Assembly (NCBI GenBank): GCA_020630795.1
Contig: JAHDIK010000024.1
Location: 3,599 to 41,313, forward strand
Direction: 5' to 3'
DNA: 37,715 nt
DNA from: Colwellia sp.
Lineage (GTDB): Bacteria > Pseudomonadota > Gammaproteobacteria > Enterobacterales > Alteromonadaceae
Part shown: positions 8,092-16,879 of the stretch, piece after piece
Layout: each line of letters starts with the position of its first letter
How positions within the stretch are numbered: the first letter of the stretch is position 1
Translations under genes and position numbers: made by a program
Notes under the pieces: generated by a model
What the model was told of the DNA's origin: nothing
The model's database searches: none
Seen by the model: only the letters and a program-made list of their open reading frames with translations

Positions 8092-9168
8092 CTATGGTTG
8101 CTTTCTTTTAAATACTCGAACCCATTCAACTTCCATTGCACTTGGATAGCCATCTGAAGTCGCATTTTCTGGAACAGGGCAACGATCTAAACCTTCAAAC
8201 ACACCAGAACAATTATAGGTTACATGTGGTCTACGCAAGCCTAAAGACAAGGTTACTCTCATAGGTAAATGCCAATACAAATTAGGCTTTTGAGCGACTT
8301 GTTCACCATCTAAATACCAAGTTACATATTCTTCAGTGACTTCAGCACCATAAACATGAAAATCGTCTCGCGGATCAAAATCAACGTGTATTTCGTTTTT
8401 TGTTAATTCAGGGTAACCGCCAGGTCGTTTCCACACCAACTTACCGCTTTCCAAAATACGAGTATGTAAATTCATATCAAGTACTTCGGGTCCGTAATAT
8501 TGTTGATGTGTACCTTCAATCCAATTTGATTGCTGCAACTCAATAATATCAACTTCTGAATAACCGACATCACCCTCTTCTTTTGGTAATAATCCTTCAG
8601 CTGCTAAATCAGTGCCGTTACTGTATATCCAAAATGCAGGACTATTACCAGGAAAGGTAGGGGTACCTTTAATTTTAGCTTCGTAATAACCATAAATTTG
8701 ATGTTTTTTAGCGCGTAAAATGCCTGACTTATAGTACATGTCAACATCCATTAGCTCACCATTACTTTTGTATGCTCGACGCTGCGCTGTATGCTCTTCA
8801 TATGTCATCGAAATACTTAACACGCCATCTTTCTGTGTTGTGTTTTCAGGCTCCCAAGACCAAGGTCCCCAATCACCTAAATCATGATCCCATTTAGCAC
8901 TATCAATATTACCGCCATCAAACTCGTCTGATAGTGCTTCCACATATTCCCATTCATCTGGGTTTACGTTCACAAGATATGGCGCGTTTTTATTATCAAC
9001 AATAGGATCAGACTTAGCGGGTTCTTCCGGTTTTGGATCTGGCGTTACTACGGGTATTTCGATAGGTGTTTCAATTGCTTTTGGTGCGCTATCGCTGCCA
9101 CCGCCGCATGCAACTACCCCGGCAGAAACAAAAGATATGAGTAGCGTATTTTTTAATTTGTTGTTCAT
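8092..9168 (-). CDS. GH16 kappa-carrageenase-like lipoprotein
   Basis: The product is 358 residues. The signal sequence ends in a good lipobox, V-V-A-C21, followed by GGGSDS and a Pro/Glu-rich linker to about residue 60, typical of a lipoprotein held on a flexible tether. The GH16 domain runs from about residue 70 to the end, with catalytic E205-V-D207-I-I-E210. YSEVDIIELQQ, DMNLHTRI, DFDPRDDFHVYGAEV and the C-terminal MEVEWVRVFKRK match kappa-carrageenases I know (such as Pseudoalteromonas CgkA), so endo-hydrolysis of carrageenan at the cell surface is the best call. It is the first gene of a two-gene GH16 unit with a 10-nt gap to its paralogue. No copy of the palindromic operator lies in the 88 nt upstream, only a terminator hairpin. 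Confidence 0.86.
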   Translation of the reverse strand: MNNKLKNTLLISFVSAGVVACGGGSDSAPKAIETPIEIPVVTPDPKPEEPAKSDPIVDNKNAPYLVNVNPDEWEYVEALSDEFDGGNIDSAKWDHDLGDWGPWSWEPENTTQKDGVLSISMTYEEHTAQRRAYKSNGELMDVDMYYKSGILRAKKHQIYGYYEAKIKGTPTFPGNSPAFWIYSNGTDLAAEGLLPKEEGDVGYSEVDIIELQQSNWIEGTHQQYYGPEVLDMNLHTRILESGKLVWKRPGGYPELTKNEIHVDFDPRDDFHVYGAEVTEEYVTWYLDGEQVAQKPNLYWHLPMRVTLSLGLRRPHVTYNCSGVFEGLDRCPVPENATSDGYPSAMEVEWVRVFKRKQP

Positions 9169-9199
9169 TACATCTCAACTTACTAATTTTTGTTAATAA

Positions 9200-9222
9200 A
9201 AAGCCACCATAAAGGTGGCTTT
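9200..9222 (-). terminator. Terminator after the Big2 lipoprotein gene
   Basis: AAAGCCACC (9200-9208) pairs with GGTGGCTTT (9214-9222) across a 5-nt loop. On the minus strand the hairpin runs into TTTTTATTA. It lies between the lipoprotein gene stop at 9257 and the GH16 lipoprotein start at 9168. Confidence 0.8.
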
Positions 9223-9256
9223 ACTATTATTTATGTAAACTTATTAACAGAATTTA

Positions 9257-11020
9257 TTACTCAACTGAAACAACAGCTTGTTCATCTAAGTAAATAATAT
9301 CGCCTTCAGCTATACCTTCAATTTCATAAAATTGGAATACAGCTGTTTGAACATTCCAATGTTCTGGAACAGTCCATTCAGGCGTACTTGTTAACGGGTT
9401 GATAAACTCAACCAACTGCCAATCTGTCGTTGCTTTAAGCTCAGCCGTAACTTCACCAGCTAAATGACGACGTCCAGGGAAACCTGTTAAGCCAGTACAT
9501 CCGTCACAATTCCATGGTAATAACACATGCTTCATTATCACAGGACCAGCTGGCAGAGTCTCAAGCTTAGCCCATACAGAGAATTTGTATGTTTTACCTA
9601 AAGAGTCTGCACCTTGTCCGTAAGTCCAACTATGGTAATTTCTTTGGTTATTCCATACTTGTTGAGTAAGGTTGATTGGCTCAGGTCCGGCTGTAATTTG
9701 TACAGATGTTCCATCTAAAGATTCAGATGTATTAGCAACAGCAGTACCACTTCCACCCCAATTTGCACCTGTTTGATCTAAATCAAAATCAACAAAGAAG
9801 CCTGCTGGGTGTAACGAAACACCTGGATCACAGTAGTTGTTTTTAACTACGCTAATTTCCACATCTTGCGCAAGTACATCACCCGCAGCAGTAGCACCAG
9901 TGTAACCAGTACCAAAACCAACCGTTACTTTAGATGTACTACCTACTTCAGCGATAGTTCCTGTGTTAACAAGACCTGTAGCGCCAAATGCACCGTCACT
10001 TTGCTCCATTAAAAATGGCAAACTAACATTCTCTGACATCCAGCTGTAAGTATAAGCACCAGATAAGTCATCATTTACAATAGATGGCTCTACATTTAAT
10101 CCTGCAACACTACATGAAGGAACTTCTTTAGTACTTAAATAAGCACCAAGCTCATCTTGCTCTTGGTTTGTAACAGCGATATTAAAACCAGGTGTACCGG
10201 TTATAGTTGCGGTGGTACTAACTCCTGTCGCGTTACTAGTAATAGTAAGCTCTGTCGTACCTTGTGTTACACCTGTAATCAAACCAGTATCATCAACAGT
10301 TGCAACTGAAGTATCAGCAATTGAATAACTTAATGATTTATCGCCACATGCATAAGCTGGAGACAACTGTGCTAACGCCTGAGCAGTACCACCTGCTGGC
10401 ACAGGTACATCTGCTGCCGCAACACCTGTGATAACGTCATCTACCGAACTAATTGTCAAGTTCAGCGTGCGTACAGGCGCTTCTTCGCCTGCTGGCAGCT
10501 CAAAACCATTATCTACAATATATTGAATGCTGTAGGTAATAGACGATGGGAAGTCTGGAAAACCATCCCCAATTGGTAAACCTTCTTCATCTGAAGCACC
10601 ACGAATATCTGTGTCATCACAAAATCGAAGAGCATCTTGATAGAAATCTGTATTTACAATGAGTTTGGTTTTATCTTCACCAAAATAAAATGGTGATATA
10701 TTTTGATTATTTGAGTTACCCGGTAACTGAGGCGTAACAAAACTAGGGTGACCTACATTGTTAAACACAAACTCTCGAATAAATATAGTTTGCTCAGCTG
10801 AATTAAGCGCTTGACCGTTAGCAGATGCACCTTGTAATAAATCTATGACTTGCTCACCAGACACTTCTGAAAGTGAGGCTACAATTGCCTCATCTGCGAA
10901 TTCAACTTGGTTATCAGCTGAAAAATTATAATCTAAGCCTTTATCAGTACCGCCACAGCCTATTAAGGTCGATGAAGCCATCGCCATAATTAATGTGTTT
11001 CTTAGTAAGTTAACTTTCAT
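9257..11020 (-). CDS. Surface lipoprotein with Big2-like and jelly-roll domains, candidate glycan-binding partner of the TonB receptor
   Basis: The 587-residue product carries a canonical lipobox, L-I-G-C22, followed by GG. Three parts can be seen. The N-terminal ~170 residues are unassigned. A bacterial Ig-like Big2-type domain at about 185-275 contains SIADTSVATVDDTGLITGV and TTELTITS. A C-terminal beta-sandwich from about residue 400 (VQITAGPEPINLTQQ...YKFSVWAKLE...WQLVEFINPL) resembles CBM4/9-type carbohydrate-binding modules. No catalytic signature is visible. It follows the TonB receptor gene with a 98-nt gap containing a stem-loop, so they should share a transcript. By analogy with surface glycan-binding proteins of other utilisation loci, I infer that it captures oligosaccharide for the receptor. 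A GGAG lies 8 nt before the ATG. Confidence 0.72.
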   Translation of the reverse strand: MKVNLLRNTLIMAMASSTLIGCGGTDKGLDYNFSADNQVEFADEAIVASLSEVSGEQVIDLLQGASANGQALNSAEQTIFIREFVFNNVGHPSFVTPQLPGNSNNQNISPFYFGEDKTKLIVNTDFYQDALRFCDDTDIRGASDEEGLPIGDGFPDFPSSITYSIQYIVDNGFELPAGEEAPVRTLNLTISSVDDVITGVAAADVPVPAGGTAQALAQLSPAYACGDKSLSYSIADTSVATVDDTGLITGVTQGTTELTITSNATGVSTTATITGTPGFNIAVTNQEQDELGAYLSTKEVPSCSVAGLNVEPSIVNDDLSGAYTYSWMSENVSLPFLMEQSDGAFGATGLVNTGTIAEVGSTSKVTVGFGTGYTGATAAGDVLAQDVEISVVKNNYCDPGVSLHPAGFFVDFDLDQTGANWGGSGTAVANTSESLDGTSVQITAGPEPINLTQQVWNNQRNYHSWTYGQGADSLGKTYKFSVWAKLETLPAGPVIMKHVLLPWNCDGCTGLTGFPGRRHLAGEVTAELKATTDWQLVEFINPLTSTPEWTVPEHWNVQTAVFQFYEIEGIAEGDIIYLDEQAVVSVE

Positions 11021-11054
11021 CTTACTTCTCCGTAATTATTTTATATTTTTGATG

Positions 11055-11084
11055 TACTTACCTTTACCTGAACAAAGGTAAGTA
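11055..11084 (-). other. Intercistronic stem-loop between receptor and lipoprotein genes
   Basis: TACTTACCTTT (11055-11065) pairs perfectly with AAAGGTAAGTA (11074-11084) around an 8-nt loop. On the minus strand no T-run follows, so this is more likely an RNA-processing or 3'-stabilising structure that sets the receptor:lipoprotein ratio than a full terminator. Confidence 0.55.
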
Positions 11085-11118
11085 ATTAATTTATGTATGT
11101 TTGGTTTGTGAACGTTGT

Positions 11119-14100
11119 TTAGAACGTTCCTCGAACACCAAAGCGGAACTGTCTACCGTTTTTATAAATATTTACGGTACGATTCGTTGTTACATCACCA
11201 TCAAAAATATTACCTTCGTTAAGAACAATCTCATCTTGAGAATTACGAGTATCGTAACTTGTGTAATATGTGCGACGAGTATCGTCTGTTAAGTTAGTTG
11301 CTTGGAAAGTTAAGCTAATATTTTCATTAACTTTATAGCTTGAGCTAAAATCTAAACGATTTGTTGCTTCTTGCCACACAGCACCACCGATGATTCCGTC
11401 GTTAACAAGCTGTTTGCCCGTATAACGATGAGCTAACCTCAAAGAAATACCATCTTTTTCCCAGAACAATGTATTATTTGCTGAATGTTCAGGCGTTAAT
11501 GCTTGAGGTAAAGGCTGAGTAAAGTAGCCCGTAGTACCTAGTTCTTCAGACTCTTTCTCTGAATTTTGGTACGTATAGTTGATACTTAGCCCTAATGCTG
11601 ATAACTCACCAGGTAAAAAGTCGTAGTTTTGCGTATACCCTAATTCTAGGCCTTTAATTTTAGCGCCTTTACCGTTTTGAATTACCGCAATATTTGCAGT
11701 ATGACATTCAATTTCCCAGTTACTTGCACCAAAACCACCAACATAACGATGTGGCATACACTTATCACCATTGTCATCAACATCTCCAGGTTGACGATTA
11801 GGATCGAAGTCTAATAATAAGTTAGCACTTTCAAGGTCATATTCGCTACGAACATCTTTATAGTAAAACGGAGTTACAACCGTTTCTTCAAAGTTCTTCA
11901 TGTCTTTATGGAACAACGCAACCGAGAATAAACCAGATTCATTAAAGTACCATTCAAATGATAAATCTAAGTTGTTTGATTCTAATGGCTTCAGCGCAGC
12001 ATTACCGGCAGAACCACCTGCTGTTGGATCCCATACGTTTTCATTAAGCTGTAAACGAGGGTTTAACGAATCAAATTGTGGTCTAGTCATCGTTTTAGAT
12101 ACCGCAAAACGACCAATCATCTCGTCTGAAATTGCGTAGTTCAAGTTTAAACTAGGCAACAATAAAGAGTGTGATGCTGTTCCTGTTGCTGGAGCTTCAC
12201 GACGATAAGATGAATCTTGATTACCGTTTGGACCAACAAACGACGTTGAACGGTCTAGGTAAGGCCATGACTCACCATTTGAGCCAAACTGTAAATGTCT
12301 ACTTGTTGGAGAATCAACAAGGTTACCATCTACGTTAGTTACTTGATTCGGTAATGGATTCAAGTTAACTACAACTGGCGTTGCGCCTGTGTAATCAATA
12401 TAAGTTAAACGGTTAGTATCTACACCACCTGGTAACACCCATTCACCGTTTACATATGGTGTAGTGTCATCTTTATCGTAGTTATAACCGTGAGTTAACG
12501 CCCAATCCCAACAACCTGAAAGCTCAGATTCGTTCACAGGTGCCCAACGAGTATCTGCGTTACCATTATCTGGATTAACACCACGAATAGCTTCTGGACA
12601 AGGTTCTGAGCCTTCGATATCACCTAAGCGACGTTCGATTAACAAGTTATAAGGGTCAAGCATATGAGGTGCACGGTAATAAGTAATACCACCAACACCT
12701 TCAGCTGTATTAGTGTCTTTAACATAACGTAAACCTACGTTACCTGTTAAACGACCATCTAACGCTTCAAAGTCAACTCTTACATAAGCAGCATTTGTTT
12801 CAGTGTTGATATTACGTGAACCTAATGTATTTCGGTTTACACCTACAGTTCCAGGTTCTCTTCCTGCAAATTCTGCAATAGCTTTATTAGCGTCAAGCAT
12901 CGCCCAACCGCCGAAAAATGCATTGCTTCGGTCGCTAACTAAATCTTCACCAAAGTTATCGTATGGGAATGCTTCACCCGACATCATATCAACTACACCA
13001 ATAGAGTTCATACCTGTTGTCGCGTAAGAAATATCAGGGTTACTACGGTCTATTAGCGCTGTACCCGTATCTACACGTTGGTTTTGTGTGTATACATCTT
13101 TTTCACGTTCCGCATATTTAAAACCAAATTTAACACCTGTAATAGTATCAAAAAGATCTAAATCCCAAGTAAAATCTAAACGAGCAGATTTATTTGTATC
13201 GGTTTGTTGGTTGTTTCTAAAATTAAGAGAACCTAGGTGGTTTGCTTCCAAGTCAAATGGGTTAAAGCGACTTGTTGCTGCTGTAATACTTCCATCATAT
13301 GGGTCAATCACTGACACTGTTTCACCCGATGCAAATGAACAATCACCAGCATTACAGTCATAGCCAATTGGCTCTAACCAATCGTCAGGCATACCGTCAA
13401 CAATACCACCTGTTGTAGTACCCCAAGTAGCAGTTGCAAGACTTACATGATCGTCTGTACCATCTTCAGTTTTTGAATAACCCGCAACAAAACTAACAAC
13501 TAATTCATCTGTAATTGCGTGTTCAATATCTAATGAAACAACGTTAGTCTCTACTTCACGCGTACCCTGTGAACGGTTAAAGAACCCGCTTGAACGCTTA
13601 TTATATGAACGCTCTAAAGTACGAGTATTTAAATCCACACCATTATCTGCAGCGTCACCATTTGGGTTCGCTACTGGAGCAAAGTTCAACCTAAAATTGT
13701 GATAATCTGTCTCAACAGTTTGTTTAGTGTGAGTAACGTCTAACTGAATATCGGTATCTTCGGTTGGTAACCATTGAATCCCCGTTGATACTGAAAAACG
13801 ATCTCGTATATTTTGGTTAAATGCGAATTGCGTAAAGTTTCTCGCCATTACATCTAAATCACCCTCTACAGCCATTTCTGTATCAGGGTTGTAATCAACC
13901 AATGTTTCAATACCGTTAGAAACTTTATTGCCACTGTCGTCTAAAATTAAATTTCCGTCTGCATCACGTTGCCAACCAAGAACACGAAGTGTTTTACCGG
14001 TTTCAATATCGTGCGCTTTTCTGCCGTTAGTCGCAGTGGTATCTACCAATGTTAACGTAGACTCTACCCAATCAGATTGAAGTGTATCTTGACGAGTCTT

Positions 14101-14847
14101 TTGCTTATCTTTTGAAGCTGTGATTACAAAACCTAGCGTATCATCTAGGTATTTATCAGCAAAACTTCCTGTGAATCTGCCATCTATTTCATCAGCAAAC
14201 TCATTATAACGGCCTTCAACTGTAAAAGAACGACGAGGCTCACGTAGATTAAGTGGCTTTACTGTATTTAAAACAACACTAGCGCCTAAAGAACCTTCAT
14301 CTTGGTCTGCCGCTGAAGTTTTAATAACGTCGATTGATGATAAAATGTCAGATGAAAATGCACTTAAATCAACACTTTGGTCTGCGGTTGGATCGTTACC
14401 TTGGTCACCAGATAAACCGCCAGTTAACGTAACACCATTCATTTGAATTTGGTTCATTGATGGTCCCGCACCACGAACAGAAATTCGCGTACCTTCACCA
14501 CCTTCTTCTTGTACACTAACACCTGTAACACGAGATAATGCGTCTGCGATATTTTGGTCAGTTGATTTACCTACATCTTCCGCATGAATTGAGTCACTAA
14601 CACCGTCAGAGAAACGTTTTGCGTTCATCGCTTTACGTAAGCTTCCTGCAAAACCAGTTACTTCAATGACTTCAATCTCTGCTTTCTTTTTTTCGGCTTC
14701 TTTTGCTGCTCTACGAACTTCTATCTCTGAAAGCTCTTTGTTGTCAGCTACTACTGTATTTACTTCTTCAGCGGCGTAAATAGGCATTGAGATAAACGTT
14801 GCCATTATCGCTGATGAAAGTACTTTTACTTTAAAATTCTTATTCAT
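11119..14847 (-). CDS. TonB-dependent outer-membrane receptor (oligosaccharide importer candidate)
   Basis: The start is set at the ATG at 14847: it follows a strong GGGGGG Shine-Dalgarno and opens the signal peptide MNKNFKVKVLSSAIMATFISMPIYAAEE; the frame continues 27 codons upstream without function. The product is about 1242 residues. After the signal come a short, highly charged helix (RRAAKEAEKKKAEIE) and a TonB-box-like EVIEVTGF. A plug domain follows (ADALSRVTGVSVQ, ISVRGAGPSMNQIQMNGV), then a long barrel ending in GRQFRFGVRGTF with terminal Phe, as expected for BAM-inserted barrels. It fits the large TIGR01782 receptors that import oligosaccharides. It heads the transcript that continues into the Big2 lipoprotein. 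A copy of the operator overlaps its probable promoter at 15038-15054. Confidence 0.92.
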   Translation of the reverse strand: MNKNFKVKVLSSAIMATFISMPIYAAEEVNTVVADNKELSEIEVRRAAKEAEKKKAEIEVIEVTGFAGSLRKAMNAKRFSDGVSDSIHAEDVGKSTDQNIADALSRVTGVSVQEEGGEGTRISVRGAGPSMNQIQMNGVTLTGGLSGDQGNDPTADQSVDLSAFSSDILSSIDVIKTSAADQDEGSLGASVVLNTVKPLNLREPRRSFTVEGRYNEFADEIDGRFTGSFADKYLDDTLGFVITASKDKQKTRQDTLQSDWVESTLTLVDTTATNGRKAHDIETGKTLRVLGWQRDADGNLILDDSGNKVSNGIETLVDYNPDTEMAVEGDLDVMARNFTQFAFNQNIRDRFSVSTGIQWLPTEDTDIQLDVTHTKQTVETDYHNFRLNFAPVANPNGDAADNGVDLNTRTLERSYNKRSSGFFNRSQGTREVETNVVSLDIEHAITDELVVSFVAGYSKTEDGTDDHVSLATATWGTTTGGIVDGMPDDWLEPIGYDCNAGDCSFASGETVSVIDPYDGSITAATSRFNPFDLEANHLGSLNFRNNQQTDTNKSARLDFTWDLDLFDTITGVKFGFKYAEREKDVYTQNQRVDTGTALIDRSNPDISYATTGMNSIGVVDMMSGEAFPYDNFGEDLVSDRSNAFFGGWAMLDANKAIAEFAGREPGTVGVNRNTLGSRNINTETNAAYVRVDFEALDGRLTGNVGLRYVKDTNTAEGVGGITYYRAPHMLDPYNLLIERRLGDIEGSEPCPEAIRGVNPDNGNADTRWAPVNESELSGCWDWALTHGYNYDKDDTTPYVNGEWVLPGGVDTNRLTYIDYTGATPVVVNLNPLPNQVTNVDGNLVDSPTSRHLQFGSNGESWPYLDRSTSFVGPNGNQDSSYRREAPATGTASHSLLLPSLNLNYAISDEMIGRFAVSKTMTRPQFDSLNPRLQLNENVWDPTAGGSAGNAALKPLESNNLDLSFEWYFNESGLFSVALFHKDMKNFEETVVTPFYYKDVRSEYDLESANLLLDFDPNRQPGDVDDNGDKCMPHRYVGGFGASNWEIECHTANIAVIQNGKGAKIKGLELGYTQNYDFLPGELSALGLSINYTYQNSEKESEELGTTGYFTQPLPQALTPEHSANNTLFWEKDGISLRLAHRYTGKQLVNDGIIGGAVWQEATNRLDFSSSYKVNENISLTFQATNLTDDTRRTYYTSYDTRNSQDEIVLNEGNIFDGDVTTNRTVNIYKNGRQFRFGVRGTF

Positions 14848-15037
14848 GTGGTTCCCCCCACTTGCATTAAATTCGTGTTTTAAGTGTTGAAGGTGCCGTT
14901 TATTTATTACTTTCTGATTAGGCATCATGCCGACATTAAAAACGAAGCTTATTTTGTATATTCAGCATTATTTGTTGAATTATACAGGCAAAAGCGATGT
15001 TAACAAATATCATAACTAGCAACACTTCATATATATA

Positions 15038-15054
15038 TAAACATATGATGTTTA
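15038..15054 (-). promoter_or_regulatory. Operator palindrome inside the promoter of the first TonB receptor
   Basis: In the direction of the gene it reads TAAACATCATATGTTTA (7-bp arms, 3-bp centre). A -35-like TTGTAA (15063-15058) and a -10-like TTATAT (15040-15035) flank a 17-bp spacer that is almost entirely the palindrome, the geometry of a repressor site. A second possible promoter, TTGTTA-16-TATAAT, lies downstream at 15006-14979 and would not be covered by the site. Confidence 0.78.
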
Positions 15055-15063
15055 GACTTACAA

Positions 15064-15357
15064 CCCAAAAACACTCATTTTTTAATCAAATTAACGTGTG
15101 CATAAAAAAAGATTAGAATAAAACAACGTTAAATCAATAAATTAAAATATGAAATTATTTAAAAACACGGAAAATAGATATTAAAAATATTTAAAAGAAA
15201 AGAAATTGATGTAAAGAAAATAGGATGGACAACAGACAAATTAAGGAAAAAGACAATTTATTTGAGTTAATCTAATACATTACCCAAGTGAAATTGATGA
15301 ATCAATTCCGTAAATTTAACGAGTAGTTATGTTTATAAAACCTCATCGTTAAAAGTA
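15064..15357. other. AT-rich intergenic stretch without a visible gene
   Basis: Between the receptor's operator and the sulfatase terminator I see no open frame with a ribosome-binding site, no tRNA-like fold and no repeat. With the receptor leader (14848-15037), it makes up most of the 578-nt gap between the two genes. Confidence 0.5.
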
Positions 15358-15387
15358 AAAAGAGGAACTAAAAACAGTTCCTCTTTT
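15358..15387 (-). terminator. Rho-independent terminator of the cycloisomerase-dehydrogenase-sulfatase operon
   Basis: AAAAGAGGAACT (15358-15369) pairs perfectly with AGTTCCTCTTTT (15376-15387) across a 6-nt loop. It lies 38 nt beyond the sulfatase stop at 15426. Confidence 0.88.
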
Positions 15388-15425
15388 ACATTACAAAGAT
15401 CATCGGGGAAACAATCTACTTATAA

Positions 15426-16871
15426 TTATTTTTGCTTATCTAAATTTTTACTTCGATAGGTGTCCATACGGTCTATATCGTAGTTTTCAAACTTTCGCTG
15501 TAATAACCATCTTGGTCGCTCAAGCGAAGATTCCCATTTAAATAGCATTTTGAACATATTTTTTACCATGTCAGGATTAGCCGCCGCCAGGTTATTATCT
15601 TCCTTTAAGTCATGAGGTAAGTAATAAAGCTCAGCTGGCCTATCAGGAAAACGTATCATCTTCCAATCTCCAACACGTATTGTCGCTCTTACATCTTTCT
15701 TCCAGTACAGTACTTCATGTGGTCGACCTTCTTTGGAACCGTTTAAGTATGGTAATAAATCAACACCATCTGTTTTTTCGATGTTTTCAACTTTACCGCC
15801 TGCGGCTGCATAAAATGTTGGTAATAAATCAAGCGTACTTACGGGGTAGTCAAAAGTTGTGTTCTCTTTGATTTTATTCGGCCATTTCATTAAGAATGGA
15901 ACTCGAATACCACCTTCTAAATGGTTAGACTTGGTACCGCTTAACGGTAGGTTACTTGATGCATTTTTATCTGTTGGTCCACCATTGTCGTTGGTAAAAA
16001 TAACAATTGTGTTATCGTCTATTCCTAATTTTTTAAGTGTATCGAGTATTCTTCCTGAAGCACGATCTAACGCTAACATCATTGCCGCTACAATTTTTCT
16101 ATTTCCCGTAAGGTGAGGAAATTGAGCAAGATCTTCTTCCGTTGCTTCCATTGGCGTATGCGGAGCGTTAAAAGATACAAACGTGAAGAACGGTTTGTCT
16201 TGTTTTGCATTACGCTCAATAAAATCGATAGTTTCATCAGCTAAAACATCAGTGTAGTAACCTTCAAACTCTTCCATTTGACCAAAGTTACGTTCGTTGT
16301 AGTCTAGCTCATGATGAGGCTTTCTTTTTTCGTTATATGCAAAAAAGCTTCTAGCGCCACCGCGAAAACCATAAAATTCGTCAAAACCACGTTTAGTTGG
16401 ATGATACTTGTCAGCGCCACCTAAATGCCATTTACCGTAAAACGCAGTCGCATAACCTTGCTGTTTTAAGTAATCACCCATCGTTGTTTCGTCAACAGGA
16501 ACCCCCATTTCCCAACCATCTGCAGCAGAGTTACTACTCATATATCCAGGAACGTTATTCTCTTCAAAACCAAAGCGTTGTTGGTATCTGCCCGTTATAA
16601 GACCTGCGCGTGAAGGACCACAGGTTGGGTCTGATACATAACCTTGTTTAAATCGCACGCCCTCTTTCGCTAAACGATCTAAGTTTGGTGTTTTCATAAC
16701 ATCACTGCCATGAAAACCAAAGTCTGCATACCCTGCATCATCTGAAAAAAGTAGCACTATATTAGGTTGTTTGGTTTTACTTACTTCACTATCGCTACTC
16801 GGTGTTTTGCTAGCAGCATAGGAAGACGGTATGAAACCTAAAATAAACAGTGCAATCACTATATACTTCAT
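15426..16871 (-). CDS. S1-family formylglycine sulfatase, exported
   Basis: The 481-residue product starts with a signal peptide ([19 protein letters not shown]) and has the S1 sulfatase signature C84-G-P-S-R-A-G, whose cysteine must be converted to formylglycine. It also has the metal-binding [16 protein letters not shown] and the YGKWHLGG segment. It should remove a sulfate ester from carrageenan fragments in the periplasm. The subfamily (for instance S1_19 versus S1_7 or S1_17) cannot be fixed by eye. It is the last gene of a three-gene operon: the ATG lies 8 nt after the dehydrogenase stop, with AGAGG in the overlap region, and a terminator follows. The maturase it needs is not in this window. 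Confidence 0.92.
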   Translation of the reverse strand: MKYIVIALFILGFIPSSYAASKTPSSDSEVSKTKQPNIVLLFSDDAGYADFGFHGSDVMKTPNLDRLAKEGVRFKQGYVSDPTCGPSRAGLITGRYQQRFGFEENNVPGYMSSNSAADGWEMGVPVDETTMGDYLKQQGYATAFYGKWHLGGADKYHPTKRGFDEFYGFRGGARSFFAYNEKRKPHHELDYNERNFGQMEEFEGYYTDVLADETIDFIERNAKQDKPFFTFVSFNAPHTPMEATEEDLAQFPHLTGNRKIVAAMMLALDRASGRILDTLKKLGIDDNTIVIFTNDNGGPTDKNASSNLPLSGTKSNHLEGGIRVPFLMKWPNKIKENTTFDYPVSTLDLLPTFYAAAGGKVENIEKTDGVDLLPYLNGSKEGRPHEVLYWKKDVRATIRVGDWKMIRFPDRPAELYYLPHDLKEDNNLAAANPDMVKNMFKMLFKWESSLERPRWLLQRKFENYDIDRMDTYRSKNLDKQK

Positions 16872-16879
16872 TATTACCT

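Noticed and set aside
8082..8165. In-frame ATG at 8165 extending the second GH16 gene by 28 codons.
   Set aside because: It overlaps the end of the upstream GH16 gene and places 28 residues before an obvious signal peptide that has its own ribosome-binding site at 8081.
12803..13363. Open frames antisense to the first TonB receptor and similar frames opposite other large genes.
   Set aside because: They have no ribosome-binding sites or recognisable domains and are explained by the codon pattern of the genes on the other strand.
14848..14928. Upstream ATG at 14928 for the first TonB receptor.
   Set aside because: The ATG at 14847 has a GGGGGG Shine-Dalgarno and starts the signal peptide; the extra 27 residues look like leader DNA.
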